Shown: positions 42,840 through 44,743 of the stretch, piece by piece
Layout of the letters: each line of letters opens with the position of its first letter
How positions within the stretch are numbered: the stretch's first letter is position 1
DNA from: Hypholoma sublateritium FD-334 SS-4
Taxonomy: Eukaryota; Basidiomycota; Agaricomycetes; Agaricales; Strophariaceae
Assembly: GCA_000827495.1 (NCBI GenBank)
Contig: KN817551.1
Span: forward strand, 192,607-237,349
DNA: 44,743 bases
Reading direction: 5' to 3'
The notes under the pieces: generated by a model
Told to the model about the DNA's origin: nothing
Seen by the model: only the letters and a program-made list of their open reading frames with translations
The model's database searches: none
Program-made: the position numbers and the translations under genes

Positions 42840-43200
42840 GAGGACTGCGGGGCGTTCCCTACCACCCCAATATCGCCGTATGCAAGCGCAGCCGTGCAAT
42901 CTCGGAACGGATTTTTGCAAAGTGCATACGAGAGTCCCCGCCGAGCTCCCTTCGAAACGCAAGTCCAGAGGAGAGAGAAGAAACGTCTACCTCGGAAGTG
43001 CAGGAAGTCGAAGACTGCGGAGCGTTCCCTGCCACCCCAATCTCGCCACTCAACAGAGCAGCCATGCAATCCCGGAACGGAATCTTGCAAAATGCCTACG
43101 AAGTTCCCCACAACACGCGACTCCTGAAGAGCGAGAAGACACGCCCGCTTCGGAAGTGCAGGAAGCCGAAGAATGGGACATGTTCCCGGCAACTCGGAAC
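42840..43200 (+). repeat. Internal tandem repeat in u6
   Basis: About 2.2 degenerate copies start at 42840, 43010 and 43168 (periods 170 and 158 nt), each beginning like ga(g/a)gactgcgg(g/a)gcgttccct. The copies encode related peptides (GAFPTTPISP / GAFPATPISP, QSRNGFLQSAYE / QSRNGILQNAYE, EEREETSTSEVQE / EEREDTPASEVQE) but in different frames, because both periods are 2 modulo 3. The repeated protein was probably disordered and acidic, with TPISP sites, and has since lost its common frame. Confidence 0.6.
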
Positions 43201-43521
43201 GCGATACGGTCTTGTATCGGATTGGAACACTGATGATGCCTCTGGTACCGCAAAGTATACAACAATTCCAGGGCATACATATTCCCTTGAATGGTGAAGA
43301 TACTACGACGTCCGCTGTTCGGCGCAAGCCATCCCATGTCTGTTTTTCCAATGTCTGGTGGGGCACGTACTTAATTTAATGGCGCTGCGGTGTGTTTATT
43401 CTGGCGCTACCCACTTTGTCCTTCGATACATATTTCGTATGGTACTTGCTGTTTTGGTGTTTCCATTCTGCTCTCGCGCATGTCGATACCTAGTTCAGAT
43501 TGTAGCTTTATCCAACTCGTT

Positions 43522-43548
43522 GTTTATCAAACTGTAGCTGTTAGTCCT
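43522..43548 (+). promoter_or_regulatory. u6 conserved 3' motif
   Basis: GTTTATCAAACTGTAGCTGT followed by tagtcctt, nearly identical to u1 over 24 bases, lying 0.75 kb after the first frame. Confidence 0.6.
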
Positions 43549-43559
43549 TTCTTTTTTGT

Positions 43560-44723
43560 GCTTATTTTATATTATATCCCTATGTGAACTTCGGTGTGGT
43601 GAAATGTGGGCACGTACCTTAAAGGAAGCACGCGCTAGGATATTGTCAGGCAGAAGGTGTAATTCACGTTTCCCGGGCGGACGCCGAAATAATCATGAGT
43701 ATCTTGACGTTACATGTGTGGGTGCGCGCGGCTTTGCGTACCATCACGCAGTGCAGCAGAAGAAACGTAGGAGATGCTGATAAATATCTCGCTTCGGTGG
43801 GTGATGGACGCTTGCATACATAGTACGGGGCGCAGCTGCGCATCGTATTAATAATTATCCGACACCATTAGAGCGTGATTACTCTAACCTTGTACATAAC
43901 AAGATGTCGCGCGTGAGGACATATCACGGCGCTCACGTAGGTATATAGCACGAATTGTATGCGGGAAAGAGCGTGTGCCCAAACTTCTCGGGTACGCGCG
44001 GTGCCGTGGCTTTTGCCGGCCCGCAGTCTCAGGCCGAATGCGCACGTGCAGTATCCGGCAACGGACCTTGTGGATGCCGGAGGGTCTGGGCTTGGGACTC
44101 TGGACTCGTACGACGCCATCTTTCTTCCCATCGTCGTCTAACAAGTTATGTCTCGTCTTTGATAACCCCATCATATCGTCGACCCGTCAAATACGCGAAA
44201 GTATGGAAGGTGTGCGTATCGTGGGTGCGTTCTGCAACGGAGCCACGTCTGAAGGTCGCAGCGCAGGGCCCTCCTGCGGAAGCTCTGCTGATAGACGCAT
44301 TGTTTCAGGATGTCGGGAGGACGGACGGATGGCACCGATCCATGATATCGGGTGGATCGCTTCGCGAGGTACCTTTCTTTTCTACATCTTCAGCGCTGCA
44401 GCGCCCATCTCACTATGGACAGCCATCGCACTCCCCGTCACCGTGTACTGCGTGTTTTCCATTTGATTATCTGCCCTCCCTGTGTCCCGCGCCCGCGCCC
44501 ACACCCTCCGCCTCGCCCCGTCGCCTCCTCGCCTTCCCGCTCCCGTCTGTCTGTAGGCTGCGCCGCTCTGCTATAAAGTGCTCCCACGCCGGCTCGTGGT
44601 CGGCCTATCCCTCCAGAGACGGGCACCTGAGCACCGGTTGTGCATAATGGTGTGAGGTATCCACGACGCCTGAGCTCCGAAACGACCAATATATCCATTT
44701 TGAGCGTTAGGTACGAGACTCGG
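43560..44723. other. Gene-free stretch
   Basis: No gene called. A segment ending near 44370 at a gtacct donor (LLIDALFQDVGRTDGWHRSM in one frame) has an exon-like look but is isolated. Pyrimidine-rich sequence from 44380 to 44560 resembles intronic or promoter DNA. No family promoter or QARYLID segment is present. Confidence 0.45.
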
Positions 44724-44742
44724 ACGACTAACTATAGGGAGA
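44724..44742 (+). other. T7-promoter-like end sequence (possible vector or adaptor)
   Basis: ACGACTAACTATAGGGAGA matches 18 of 19 bases of the phage T7 promoter core used in cloning vectors and adaptors (ACGACTCACTATAGGGAGA). It lies at the extreme end of the window. A chance match this good is very unlikely in 45 kb, so a cloning or library remnant is the simplest explanation; it is not fungal biology. Confidence 0.5.
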
Positions 44743-44743
44743 A

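Overview
The window looks like an accessory, repeat-rich stretch of an Agaricomycete (mushroom or white-rot type) basidiomycete genome. The evidence is many short introns (about 45-80 nt, GT..AG, mostly gtacgt/gtatgt/gtgagt donors), TATA-type promoters, a hAT transposon and a KDZ/CxC5-CxC6 mobile gene of the type expanded in basidiomycetes, and a family of secreted ricin-B-fold (CBM13-like) lectins. No tRNA, rRNA or CRISPR array was seen. The order is inferred from gene content, not from any search.

Layout. (1) 0.6-1.7 kb: lectin gene A on the minus strand. (2) 2228-6474: an apparently complete 4247-bp hAT element with 25-bp terminal inverted repeats, an 8-bp target duplication (AATCTCGA) and a seven-exon transposase; it sits in the upstream region of lectin A. 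(3) 7.1-11.85 kb: a KDZ-type element with two convergent genes (a CxC5-CxC6-KDZ protein and a Cys-rich partner) between inverted copies of a 28-bp repeat. (4) 13.4-14.5 kb: an intact six-exon short-chain dehydrogenase/reductase. (5) 18.85-19.94 kb and 21.37-22.46 kb: lectin genes B and C, same strand and same five-exon structure as A, with duplicated flanks that preserve the 'empty site' of the hAT insertion.

(6) From 16.1 to 43.5 kb the window carries six copies of a transcription-unit family I do not recognise (u1-u6; five on plus, u5 on minus). Each has a strikingly conserved core promoter (ideal form TGTGGC-N7-TGTGGCC-N14-TATAAATA), an ATG 67-97 nt downstream, a 33-55 codon first reading frame containing an almost invariant 20-nt segment encoding QARYLID (or QACYLID), a diverged body, and a 3' segment with GTTAGTTATCAAACTGTA. 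u2 and u3 lie in a tandem duplication with a 2.24-kb period and share identical exon lengths downstream, with reading frame kept, so at least part of the family codes or recently coded for protein. This family is the best candidate for something undescribed.

(7) The remaining sequence (about 14.5-16.1, 17-18.8, 23-24.8, 29.6-31.4, 32.5-36.2, 37.6-42.4 and 43.6-44.7 kb) has no gene I can call. It holds scattered exon-like islands ending in good splice donors and degenerate duplicated fragments, as expected of decayed gene copies. The last 20 bases resemble a T7 promoter with one mismatch and may be a cloning or adaptor remnant.
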